Source: Sycobia sp. Sy_11 (taxonomy: Eukaryota > Arthropoda > Insecta > Hymenoptera > Epichrysomallidae). From it: a stretch of DNA of 64,000 nt. The position numbers were made by a program, and so were the translations under genes. The first letter of the stretch is position 1, and every line of letters begins with the position of its first letter. Under the pieces are notes generated by a model. The model made no database searches. It was not told where the DNA came from and saw only the letters and a list, made by a program, of their open reading frames with translations. The DNA is taken from positions 1,410,501 to 1,474,500 of the forward strand of contig JACCIC010000064.1 of the NCBI GenBank assembly GCA_018907035.1. Reading direction: 5' to 3'. This document shows positions 22,530 to 33,223 of the stretch, piece after piece.

Positions 22530-23168
22530 GTACTGCGATAGCGTAATTAATAAGGTGTTAGCTTGCGAATCCAAAGGTCTGTGGATAGAACCCCGGTTCG
22601 GTCGAAGTTCTTTTAAGTAAAAGAAATCAATTATGAGAATTCAAGAAATTATTCGCTTATTTAAACTTTTGATTTTAAAGTCAAGAAAATAATGCTTTGA
22701 ATCAAGGAACTATGCACTACTTTGAAACATTTAACATACTTGAATTTTCATGTTTTTGAAAATAAAAATGTATTTCAAGTAATTCTTGTTTTAAAGATAG
22801 GAATCGAATTCTTCATTTTAAAATCAATTTCTCGAGTGAAGTATTGAAATTCTTAATCCAAGTATATATTCACTTAATTTTGTCGGCTTGAATCAAATAA
22901 CTAAATTTTTGTATTCAAAATCTTCAGTTATTCGTTCAAAAAAATAGTTTCTTTAGATAAGAAAGTATTTATTTCATTTCCAATTTCAGCCACCCATTTT
23001 CTAGAAAATCTTGACAAAAATCTAGAAGATATGTAATTAATCGAAGAATTTATTTTCCTGATATTAAATTTGAATCTATTGGTTTGAGGATATATTTTCT
23101 CAAAATAAAAAAATATTCATTTAATTCCCAATATTTGTGTTCTGCTGTTGAGAAAAATTAAGCTTGAT
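22530..23168 (+). repeat. AT-rich repeat with tRNA-like head, right copy
   Basis: The head (about 22535-22605) reads like a decayed tRNA: TAGCGTAATTAATAAGG resembles an A box and GGATAGAACCCCGG a B box. The AT-rich body then matches the inverted copy at 20153-20850. It is cut near 23168, just before a (TA)n tract. Confidence 0.7.
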
Positions 23169-23186
23169 ATTAGAAATGATTTTTTC

Positions 23187-23188
<2 letters not shown>

Positions 23189-23246
<58 letters not shown>
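23189..23246. repeat. (TA)n microsatellite
   Basis: About 58 bp of TA repeats. Confidence 0.95.
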
Positions 23247-23247
<1 letters not shown>

Positions 23248-23835
23248 CTAGTTTTCTCAAAGTGTGGATTAGATTTATTTGATGATTCCCTACTAGTTGT
23301 AATATCTAATAAACATTTATTTAACTTTATTAAACGACGCACAACGATTTAAATATTAAAAGTAAAAAATAAATAGTAAAAACTACAAAATAGATATATA
23401 TAAATCAAAACAATATTTTCTATTTTTGAAAAAATTATTTACTTATAACATATAAATAGTTTTATTAAAAGATTTATTCCTTTAAATTTAATATTAAAAT
23501 CTTTGTGCTTTTTAATAAAATCGAAAAAATATTTATTAATTTTTAAGAACTCGTTGGGTCTAATCAAATAAATATATTTCACCTTTCGATAAAGCTATTT
23601 AATTGTTCATATTGAATAGTTTTTCCAAAAATTGAATATATTTGTTAAAGTTGAGTATATATATAGTTTTTTAAATATTTATTTATTTAACTTTATTTTT
23701 TACGTATATGTAGTTCCGTTTAGTAAACTTCAAGAAATATTTATTACTTTTCAATAATTTATTTAGTGTAGTGTAATAAATATATGTTCGCTATTCAAAT
23801 AAACTTAACTGTTTGTTTCAAATATATGGTTTACT
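23247..23835. other. AT-rich stretch without a gene
   Basis: No coding or shared-repeat signal seen. Confidence 0.55.
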
Positions 23836-24142
23836 ACTTGAATCATCGACACAACCTTCTCCATAAGCCTCCTGAAGCAATCGATACGTCTCGGCAGCAG
23901 ATTTCTTCAAATTGAACCAATAAAGTGAAACTTCCCGCAAATGACGTCGACTCGGCTCAAATTTCGACATTTTCACGATATCAAAAATTTATGATGCGAA
24001 AAAATTTTAACTAATGTGTTAGTATGGAATTGTTTACATATGAATAAGCTTTGATTATGACATATGTAACCATTGAATACTCGCACAGTATTGATGGCGC
24101 CATCTCTTACAAAAAACGGGAAAGACTTATTCACACTCCTAA
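23836..24142 (-). mobile_element. Mariner 5' end fragment
   Basis: Minus-strand 307 bp identical in layout to the first 307 bp of the mariner at 50928. It starts with TTAGGAGTGTGAATAAG at 24142, has a TA at 24143-24144, and runs through the transposase start MSKFEPSRRHL to about codon 45 (VDDSS). The right half and 3' inverted repeat are missing, so it cannot move on its own. Confidence 0.95.
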
Positions 24143-24629
24143 TAGTTTACTGTAGATACTTGTAAATATATTATAAATTTGAAGCAATTTTTGATCAATT
24201 TCACTAAACTACAAGCTATACATTTGGTAAAAATTCGATATGATATTTAAACACCTTACTTCAATTATTACTGCCTAATTTTTTAAGTAAAAGAATATGA
24301 AAAATTATAATCAATTATGAATAATATAATATATCAGAAAGGTAAAAGATTTTCGATAACAGAAAAAACTTCGATACCAACTATGCAAATCTTGAATATA
24401 GAATTGACAGAATGATGTAATTCTATAAAATATTCTCAAACATTTCGCATAATTTTTTATATCTAAAATCACTACAATATAATTTTAAAGGAACAGTATG
24501 TGCATCAAATAATTCAATAAAAGGTAAAAAATATATATAAATTTTAAGGTATAAATCCCTTTACAAAGTACCAAAGAATATTTGTAGCCTGAGTTTAAAA
24601 TTTCTTCCTAAAAATTATAAGTATAGAAT

Positions 24630-24635
<6 letters not shown>
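24143..24635. other. AT-rich stretch without a gene
   Basis: Nothing recognisable. Confidence 0.55.

Positions 24636-24687
<52 letters not shown>
24636..24687. repeat. (TA)n tract directly before gypsy copy B
   Basis: About 52 bp of TA repeats. The LTR start TGTAAC follows without spacer. Confidence 0.95.
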
Positions 24688-24690
<3 letters not shown>

Positions 24691-26903
24691 AACATGTATA
24701 GGTTACTTCACGTTATACATGTTGATTATTTCAACAAATAGGAAAAAAGGGAGGGAAAAAGGGCAAAGGAGAGGGAGAGAGAGAAGGAGAATAAAGAAAA
24801 TTATAATATATTTAGTATAATATATACCTTAGTGATAGGCAAATCTATAAAATTCTTCTTGAACAATAGAACGTGGCCATTCTCGTATAAAAAAATTATT
24901 AAATTAATCGATTAAATTATTGTGATAGAAGAATTCAGTGATTGTTGAAATCTGTTTGATCCGCGAAACAAAAAGACTATTAATAAGAAAGATTCTTGCC
25001 GAGTGAAAGGTGCAACAAACCGGCCGGTATTTTAAGCATCAAGCTCACGCCATATACATCGTTGGGTTGTTTTGTGTCCAGCGTCGAATTATAAAGGTTG
25101 GTGAATTTTTCCATATTTATTGTATTTTCGTATTTTAATAGAGTGGTATTTACCTTTATTCATTTCTTTAATTCTTTCGATTGATAATATTAGCTATTAT
25201 ACATTATCTTTAGAACGTGTGAAAGCGACAGAGAGATATTTTTTACAAGAGAGAGATATTTTACAGTTTTCTTTAGTAGTACATCTTGTTCTTCGTAAGG
25301 TGGCGCTCTTGTTACTTTATCTCTCTATTATACTTACAAATATATCTCTCTCACACCCTGGGTGAGCGGATTCGTGCGTTAGTCTATCGCGGGTGCGTAT
25401 TAGGTAGGGTTAGCTTATTAATTATTATAATTTTACCAAATTAATTAAAAATCTAAGTTATTTTCTTACTTAATTAAATAAATCTACTTTTGATTTTTTT
25501 ATTAGTAGTAGAAAATATAGAAATATTTTCCCCCGTGTACCTGATTATTAATCCGTCTTTTCCTGGATTATCAATAATTTATCAATAGATATTATCACTG
25601 TTCACGGCGATTATACGCGTAGATAATATAGGAGTGTAAATGATGTGTAGGTGTACGTAGTTGTGTGTGTGAGCGCGCGTATGTATGTGTAGGTATGTAG
25701 TGGGTAGATCGTGTTTAGAAAATATTCACAAATAAATGGTGTGAAATACACGAGTGAATGGTAGTGCGCGAGGCTGTAGGGCTCGACGTGGGAGGAGCAC
25801 CCTAATGACGGGGACTCCCGTGCTCGCTCGGCCTTACGCCGCGTTCATAGGTATAGGAATAGAAACAGCATTTTGCTGTAGCAAAATTTGGGCAGTTGAA
25901 TTTCGTTCATCGTTGTGTGTGGAGCTAACTCAAAAATCATCGCGTCTTTTCGTTAGTCGATTCATCTTCGCGTAGAGTTGAGTTTCTAAGCAACGATCGG
26001 ACGATTCCACCGAGTTCGAGCGTGTATACAAGTATCGCGGTCTTAGTGTGTATATTTATTGTACGTGTGCGTGTAATTTGTAACCTGTGAGCAGTGTTCG
26101 GTGCTACGTGGGTGTGTAAAAAGTCGAATTGACAAGACGCTCAAGGGAGCCGTCTTTGTGAACGAACCATCGTTCAAAGCCAGCCAAGTGCGGCGATCTG
26201 GTAAAGGCGTCCATTGCGGGTGTCTAAAGATCGCCCGGTTACGTACGTGGGGCAAGGGCTGTACCCGTTTCCGAGACGTCGGAGCACCGCGGCACGTTTG
26301 AGGGTTCCTGGACTGGCTTCCGTTTCGATACCAGCGACCGACCGTCCTGGCAAACAACACACAACTGCGCCGGACAAGGTTTGAATGTGTGCGTGGTGTT
26401 TGCGTGTGTTCGATTGTACGCGTGCGCGCACGTATTTATACAATTTGCTCGTGAGTGCGAAAATTTGTATATTTTAGTTTAGTTCAATATAGTTATATGT
26501 TTATATTATATTATATTAAAATATTATATTTTACATTATATTTATATGTGTAGATACACCTTTTGAATTTTATTTTATTAATAAAGTACACTTGCTCCGG
26601 CTTTTCCTCGTTTACCGTAGAGGTTTTTATGCCGAAGCAAGTTGGTAATTTTAGCGCGAAAATATTAGAGTGTATTATTTAACCTTCTCCTCTATCCCGA
26701 ATTCCATGTTATTGTTGTAATAAAAATATTCAATCACTTATATAATTTTCAGGCTAAACAAAGGTAAGTCTGAGCAAAAAATATCCGCAAAGAACCTACG
26801 GTCTAAAAAGATTGTTTTAAACAATTTAATCCGTTCGGGGTTCTTTGCAACTCTGTTAACGGGTACTTTTACCGGGTGATTAATAATTAAGTATCCCGTT
26901 ACA
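24688..26903 (+). repeat. 5' LTR of gypsy copy B (2.2 kb)
   Basis: TGTAAC to GTTACA, immediately followed by a PBS-like sequence. It is much longer than the 3' LTR (696 bp) and the solo LTR (1114 bp). Compared with the solo LTR it has an extra block at about 25590-26738. The last 140 bp (from TTTTCAGGCTAAACAAAGG on) match the other LTRs again. AAGGTAAGT at 26762 is a consensus-like 5' splice site. Confidence 0.85.
25590..26738. other. Extra 1.15-kb block inside the 5' LTR of copy B
   Basis: Absent from the solo LTR at 17990-19103 and from the 3' LTR. Its middle (about 25750-26440) is GC-rich and rich in GTGTGTG/TGCGTG steps, unlike the AT-rich LTR around it. It has no convincing ORF and no shared repeat in the window. 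It could be an insertion, captured host sequence, or LTR sequence lost from the other copies. Confidence 0.6.
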
Positions 26904-26907
26904 GAAA

Positions 26908-26925
26908 TGGCGTCCAACGTGCTTT
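26908..26925 (+). promoter_or_regulatory. Primer-binding-site-like sequence of copy B
   Basis: TGGCGTCCAACGTGC starts four bases after the LTR end GTTACA. TGG start, position and GC-rich content fit a tRNA primer-binding site. The tRNA is not identifiable by eye. Confidence 0.7.
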
Positions 26926-27881
26926 AGACATTTTAGAGGAAGTTTTTTTTATATATCTTTTCTCTCTGTTATATAGTAATTTTGTCAAAGCACTTGGCAA
27001 ATATAAATACGTCAATTTATAACCCACGAGCGAAAAATTTTCTTTTATATTTTTTAAAAGAAATTTGTCTTTTCCTATTAATAATAAGAAAATTGCTTTA
27101 TTTTTTCCCTCGTTCCTCAGACTACTTTTAAAGACGTGATTAAAGAGAGAAATTTTTTTTTGTGTGTCTTTTATTATATCAGGCAATATACAGGGTCTAC
27201 CCTCCTTAACGACTAGGTAGCGCACTCGGAAGCGTTAGAAATAAACATATTTTATCGTTATCGTTTTAGAATATCTGTCACACAGGATAGACAGTGTAAA
27301 TTGTGCGTGACGTGACTCTCTACAGAAGGCTAGGGGAATAAAGATAGTTTTAAATTTTTTGTGTATTTTGTTGTTGATGTTTTAAGCAAAGCCAGAGCCT
27401 AGTTTCTTCTTCCAAAAGTGGAATAGAGTGTTAAGTGTTAAGCGTTGTTTATTCCTGGGCTTAAAATATATATTTTTTTATTATTGTATTTGTTTTTTTT
27501 AGTTATTTATTTATTAACTATTTTGTGAATTAATAGTATTTAGATATAGTAAGGATTTGATACCTCTCAAAGGACGGAGGCATCAATTCCTACCATTAAT
27601 AACCAAATACAATAAAATCAAAGCCCAGGATAACACCTCAGGCTTGCCATATAAGGCAATAAAGTTAATTTCATATTTCCCCAAAAAGGAGTCACCTCAC
27701 GAACACTCAGGAACTCAAATTGTGTTAAGTAAGGAATCTTTTATATTGTATTCTTATTTTCCTTTAGGTTGTAGGGAGCACCCATATTTTTTTAGTAGGC
27801 CCCTCTATACAAAGAAAAGCAACACATTTTGAGTTATCCTCCACATTTATCACTGTAAATAGGTATCTTTTTTTTTACAAC
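26926..27881. other. Leader (5' untranslated region) of gypsy copy B
   Basis: About 950 bp between PBS and gag with no clear ORF. Parts are shared with copy D (56285-56640) and copy A (3440-3716), which supports its place in the element. Confidence 0.7.
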
Positions 27882-29438
27882 ATGGCCAAACGATCAAGTA
27901 CTGCCTCCTCTAAAACACCGTGGACTTTGGTCGACCAATGGTGCTTAGAACTAGCGGGAGGTGAATTTGATGATTACCTCCATCAGCTGTCTCTGCGAAG
28001 CGATAGTACTATATTTGACCGGCTTCGCAGAATAAACCAATGGCTGAAGGGAGAATATGATCAGGATGATTTTGTCGAAGAAGAAGAAGATCCGGGTCGT
28101 ATTTTCCTTAAACAAGAGTCAGCCAGGAAATCCTTCCTTGAAAGGATTATAGCCCAGGGTGATCTCTCCTAGCTAGACTCAACAGCTGATGGAGAAGAGA
28201 GGCATCCGTTGGAGTCATTGGAGCATGATGAAGAGGTCCAACGGAATCTTGTAGCCTCTCGATTGCGCTTGACGGTGGGTCTGACCATACAGCTTGTTGT
28301 GGATGAGCAGATGACTGCAGGAGGCCCACTCCTCCCACAAAAACAGTCGGGACAGACGACCCCACCACCGTCGTCAAGCGCAATCCCCAATTCCCCGCCT
28401 GGCAGTATACCTCCATGCACAGTGGATGATATTGTGCGGTTTATTACAGTTCAAGACCACCGAACAAAGAGGTTAGAAGAAGCGATTGCTGTCATAACCA
28501 ACCAATTATCTGCTATGTCACAAGTTCGTTCTGCATCCTCCAGCTAGTGATGTTTCGACGCCACGCTCAAGTCCTCGAGTCCGTGAACCTGGCTGGAAGG
28601 GGTGAACTCCTCGAAGCCATCAGAAACTTCGAGGATTACGTTGTCCGAAGGATTACCCAGTGAGAAGTTAGAATTCATTGGGGGATCCAAGAGGGATATA
28701 GGCCTAGTAGTCCGTAAATAGGATATCCATTATGAAGATTCCCATCAGGACCTTGAATTATTCCTCAAGCGGATTGAGGAGCGCCTAAGAAGTTCGCAAA
28801 TATCTGATGAAGAATTAACTCAGGCGCTCCCCGCAATATTCAAGGGGAAGGCAGAGTTATGGCTGGACGCTTTAAGAAAAGGAGGCATAACTACCTGGAG
28901 TGAAGTCCGTATCACTGCAAAACAATGGTACGGAGTCGGTCCAGAATATCGAGAAAAATGGATTAGAGAGGCCGAAACTCGAACTCAAGGAGCCCACGAA
29001 TCTTCGAGTGATTATATCGCTTGTCTCCTCTCGATATTCGATCGGCTAAATCCGCCTCTTCCCGAGATAGAACAATTGTATAGACGGCTGCGCAACGCAC
29101 GCCCCGAAATCCAGCGAAGGATATCAAGGAAGTCCATTAACAATGTGCAAGAATTCCTAAATTTGGCCAGAGACGCCGAAGTTGCATTGGAGTGTGAAAA
29201 ATGCTATCACACTCCTCTTTCGCCGGATAAGGCGATTTTGCGGGAAACCGCATATAAATCGCCGAATTCCAGGCGAGCTAGAATTAAAGTAGCTGTCACT
29301 GTACATCAGGAAAATCCTGATCAAGAAAAAAGGATCAATCCTGACATGGCAGAAATACGCAAGCTACTGACTCGTCTGGAATCAAAATTCGGGCAGGTGG
29401 GACCATCTAGTAGACCATCTACTTCTAAGGGTGATTGA
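27882..29438 (+). pseudogene. Gag of gypsy copy B
   Basis: ATG 27882 opens a 96-codon frame (MAKRSSTASSKTP..., LRSDSTIFDRLRRINQWLKG). A frameshift then leads to 28209-28547, and the capsid-like part runs in one frame from 28722 to 29438. That part contains LPAIFKGKAELWLDAL, TTWSEVR, SDYIACLLSIFDRLNP and RRLRNARPEIQRRISRKS, a pattern typical of Retrotrans_gag capsids. A TAG at 28719 stands where copy D has TGG. A CCHC-type knuckle occurs downstream in another frame (CYKCGEMGYRIYNC, about 29610-29655), with Tyr in place of the expected His. Confidence 0.88.
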
Positions 29439-29722
29439 AGGCCGAAACCAGACGAAGAAAGAAGAGAGCCTTCGAAAACGAACCGCCGACCCTGAAGGTG
29501 GACTCGAACACCCCCTAAGAAGAAGTCAACTAGAATTACCAGTCCGGAGAAAGTTAACAAAGTTCCATAGGGTCGTCCACCAGATAAGAAGAAGAGTTCG
29601 GACGGCCCAGTCAAATGTTATAAATGTGGTGAAATGGGTTACCGCATTTATAACTGCCCGAAATATTCGGGAAACGGGAAGCAAGGCGGCCAATAGGGGT
29701 CAGGTCGATTTACAACCCAAAC

Positions 29723-32700
29723 GTGAACCCAGACGAAAATATTCGACGATCTTGTTCCTTGAATTCTCAGTCGTCCTCGACTAATCAAACCGAAGAGAGG
29801 CCTGATTCAGTTGAGGAATTTCCGTCGACTGAGGAAAATGACAGTGGCGAATTAGATCCCGGCCAAATTGCAGCACGGCCGGAAGAAGCGCGCTGGTGGA
29901 TCCCGGTACGAATTGCTGAGTACCAGATACGAGCATTGTATGACACCGACGCGTTTCGTACTGTCATGGGCAAGATCGGGCTACAATTAGCAGCGGCATG
30001 CCAGCGAGAGTTCCACCCAGCGTCTGGAGTTGGTGCTAGAGGCCCAGGCAACTCTCCGCTTTACGTCACGGATCACGTCGAACTGACGTTCGAATTGGCA
30101 GGGATCACGCGCGATGTGTTAGTCGCTGTGATCCCAAACCTTGAAGTAGATTGCTACGAAGGAGCCAATTTCGCACGAGCGTTCGGAACCATCGCTGATC
30201 CAATTGATAATTCGTAGTGGGTTAAAGCACGGAATAATCGGGTCAGGGTGGAAGTAGTCGCAGTCACATGTAATAAAATCCAACGACTGGCAACGTTGCG
30301 ATTGACTGACGGCTTATCTTCTGAAATTATTCGAGTAGGCGAAATAAACTCAGAAGAAAATACTGGTGTTGATCTGACCATGGAGTTTTCGAGGTTAGCA
30401 TCCATTGGTCTCATGGATATATCAGGACAGGAACAAGAACGTATAAAGAAACTCTTAAATAAAATCCTGCCGGCGGGAGAAGTGCCACTGGGACGTACAA
30501 CATGGGCGGAACATATTATAGATGTAGGAGATGCTCGTCCTATACGTCAAAAGGCATATCCAGTCTCTATGAAAATATAAGAAGAGATACATTCTCAAGT
30601 TAGAGAAATGCTAGAGACTGGAGTTGTCGAACCAACCACAAGTGGAATGTCAAGCCCAGTGGTGATGGTACGTAAGAGCAACGGGAAGTATAGATTTTGC
30701 ATCGACTTTTGAAAATTTAATTTAGTTTCGAAACCGAATGCATACCCGTTACCTAACATGGACCAGATTCTAAGGAAGTTGCAATTAGCTAGATATATTT
30801 CTACCTTAGATCTGAGTAGTGCGTACCATCAAATACCAGTTCATCCGGAATCCAAACTGATAACAGCATTTACGGTAGCTGGAATGGGGTTGTTCCAGTT
30901 TACCAGGATGCCCTTCGGTCTATCTAACGCTGGAGCGTTGTTTTAACGACTTATAGACCGAATTATCGGACCAGACCTCGAGCCGAATGCCTTCTCATAT
31001 TTTGACGATATTATCATCGCCACAGAGACATTCGAAGAACACTTAGACTTGATACGCCGTGTTCGTGCTCGAGTACATGAAGCTGGACTCACAATAAATC
31101 GAGAAAAGAGTGTCTTTGGTCACACCGAAGTCAAGTATTTAGGTGTTCTCGTGAATCGTGAGGGATTCCGTCCCGATCCCGAGAAGATCGAACCAGTAAT
31201 GCGTTACACGGAACCGAGAAACCTGAAGCAATTTAGACGTTTCCTCGGGATGGCATCGTGATATAGGAAATTTCTAAAAATTTCGTTACCATCGCTGAAT
31301 CACTCACACGTCTAACTAGAAAAGACTGTCATTATGAGAGGACCGAGGAACAATAAGCCTCTTTCGACAAGATCAAATCAATGATCGCTTCGGCGCTCGT
31401 CCTGCATAGACCGTCGTTTGATATCCAGTTTACCGTGCAAACAGATGCGAGTGACACTGGTATCGGAGCGGTCTTTACGCAGGAAGTCGACGGACAAGAA
31501 CGGGTGTTGGAGTTCGCGAGTAGAGCACTCTCCCAAGCTGAAAGAAACTATTCGGTAACCCAGAGAGAGAGAGAGAGAGAGAGAGAGTGCTTAGCTATCA
31601 TATGGGCTATTCATAAGTTCCGTCCTTATATAGATGGATATCATTTCCGTGTTGTTACGGACCACAGTAGTATGAGGCGGATTCGTACGATGCAGAACCC
31701 AACTGGCAGACCCGCACGATGGGCTTTAAGATTGCAAAGGCAAAGTTCCTATGTAGAGCATCCTAAAGGGACTTTGAACAACGTACCAGACGCCCTTTGG
31801 AGGATGTCCGAGGGAGACGATCTATCTTGCTCAACGGTAACCTGGGCAAGAGATACCCAAGACGACTGGTATCTATAATGGTTCAAGAACGTCCAAGATC
31901 GTCCCAACGATTATCCGAAATGGAAAATAATCAGGGGACAATTATATTTTTATCGTCCAGATGAAGTCCTCGAAGTCATCATGGATGATAAGGACGCTTG
32001 GAAGATCGTCGTTCCTAAGGAACGTCATGATACAGTTCTTAAAGAATGTCACAATAATCCTACGGCCGGACATCCAGGACGTGAGAGTCAGCAAATACTA
32101 TTACTGGCCTGGATTTTATAAGACAGTTCAAGAATATGTGAAAAACTGTCTTATATGCCAGCAGTCCAAGGTGGATCAAGACCATCTGCCGGATTAATGG
32201 GCCGGAGAATCTTAGAGAGACCTTGGCAAATGGTCGCCGGTGACATTACCAGACCATTTGCAAAAAGTTGCCTGGATTTGAGTATATCCTGGTGTTTCAA
32301 GATTTGTTTACACGGTGTGTCGAAGGTATCCCCATCCGTAAAGTAAATGCCAGGACGATCCTCAAAGAATTGAAAGAGAGGATCATACTCAAATTCGGCG
32401 CGCCAGAGGTCTTCCTGTCGGATAATGGTACTGAATTTAAAAATCGTACGATTGATGAATACTTAGTGAAAGCGGGTATACTTCATACACTTACTCCACC
32501 ATACCATCCGCAGGCTAATCCAGTAGAGCGGGTCAATAGGACTTTGAAAACCCGCATTAATGCGTTCGTAGAAGAATCCCATAATATGTGGGATGAGAAA
32601 CTCGTTGAGTTAAATTTCTCGCTAAATACGATGCCACATAGTTGCACTGGATACTTTCCGGCTCTATTAAATTTCGGATGGGAGCTGACTCCGCCAGGAA

Positions 32701-33175
32701 CTCTTCGCCGCAGCCAGGATTAAGCTACGCCGGAAATTTCACAAAAAGAAAGACAGAGTTCCTGGCTAGCGAAAATGAGTAAGTTGAGAGAAGGCCAAGA
32801 GGCCACTAAGACACGATCTCAACGACAGCAGCGTCGCCAAGCAGAGTACTATAATGCCAAGAGAGATGCTTCTCCATACCAAGTGGGTGACCTGATATGG
32901 AAGAAATATCGTGTCTTATCCTTGAACCCTCAAGGGGTAATGTCCAAATTAGCCCCTAAATACGTTGGTCCTTTTGTTATAGTACAAAAGAAAGAGACTA
33001 ATACAATCCCGAGAATACTCGTGAGGCGTTAGGTTCCGTCCCGTGTAAGAAATGAGGTCGTCCGCGTAAAAATAAAATTTTGATGCAGCGATCTTCGTCT
33101 GAAGATATGGCGTCCTCTCGTCAAAAGGACCCCACAGAACGAAAACCGCGTGGGAGGCCACGGAAGGAGAAATAG
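29723..33175 (+). pseudogene. Pol of gypsy copy B: protease, RT, RNase H, integrase, AT-hook tail
   Basis: Protease: ALYDTDAFRTVMGKIG, where copy D keeps canonical YDTGAS. RT: VVEPTTSGMSSPVVMVR, STLDLSSAYHQIPVHP and FQFTRMPFGLSNAG, with in-frame TAA and TGA changes. RNase H (31381-31878): QTDASDTGIGAVFTQEVDG, HFRVVTDHSSM. Integrase: Cys pair NCLICQQSK, first Asp in VAGDITRPF, second in LSDNGTEF and Glu in NPVERVNR, so all three catalytic residues are legible although frames shift between them. Then PKYVGPFVIV, the GPF module. After a roughly 190-bp deletion relative to copy A, the tail carries two AT-hook-like motifs and stops at TAG 33173-33175. Confidence 0.9.
33047..33175 (+). other. AT-hook tail at the end of pol, copy B
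   Basis: The last 13 codons read ERKPRGRPRKEK then stop: a textbook AT-hook (GRP core flanked by basic residues). In the same frame about 20 codons upstream lies KK-stop-GRPRKNK (33047-33076), where a TGA, one change from CGA, interrupts what looks like a first AT-hook. AT-hooks bind the minor groove of AT-rich DNA. At the C-terminus of integrase, where chromoviruses have a chromodomain, such a tail could guide insertion. Copy A keeps a decayed form; copy D is cut just before it. Confidence 0.75.
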
Positions 33176-33210
33176 TTTTCCGCTTCCTATTAATATAGTT
33201 CGTCCTTCTT

Positions 33211-33223
33211 TTATCTGTGTCAG
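33211..33223 (+). promoter_or_regulatory. Splice-acceptor-like site before the third ORF, copy B
   Basis: TTATCTGTGTCAG directly precedes ATG 33224. Copy A has TTATTTGTTTCAG before ATG 8218. Env genes of insect errantiviruses are made from spliced RNA, so a subgenomic message is plausible here. Confidence 0.5.

Noticed and set aside
25754..26443. Several 60-105-codon frames in the 5' LTR block of copy B
   Set aside because: Frames occur on both strands in GC-rich sequence, with no motifs and no consistent start. No coding evidence.
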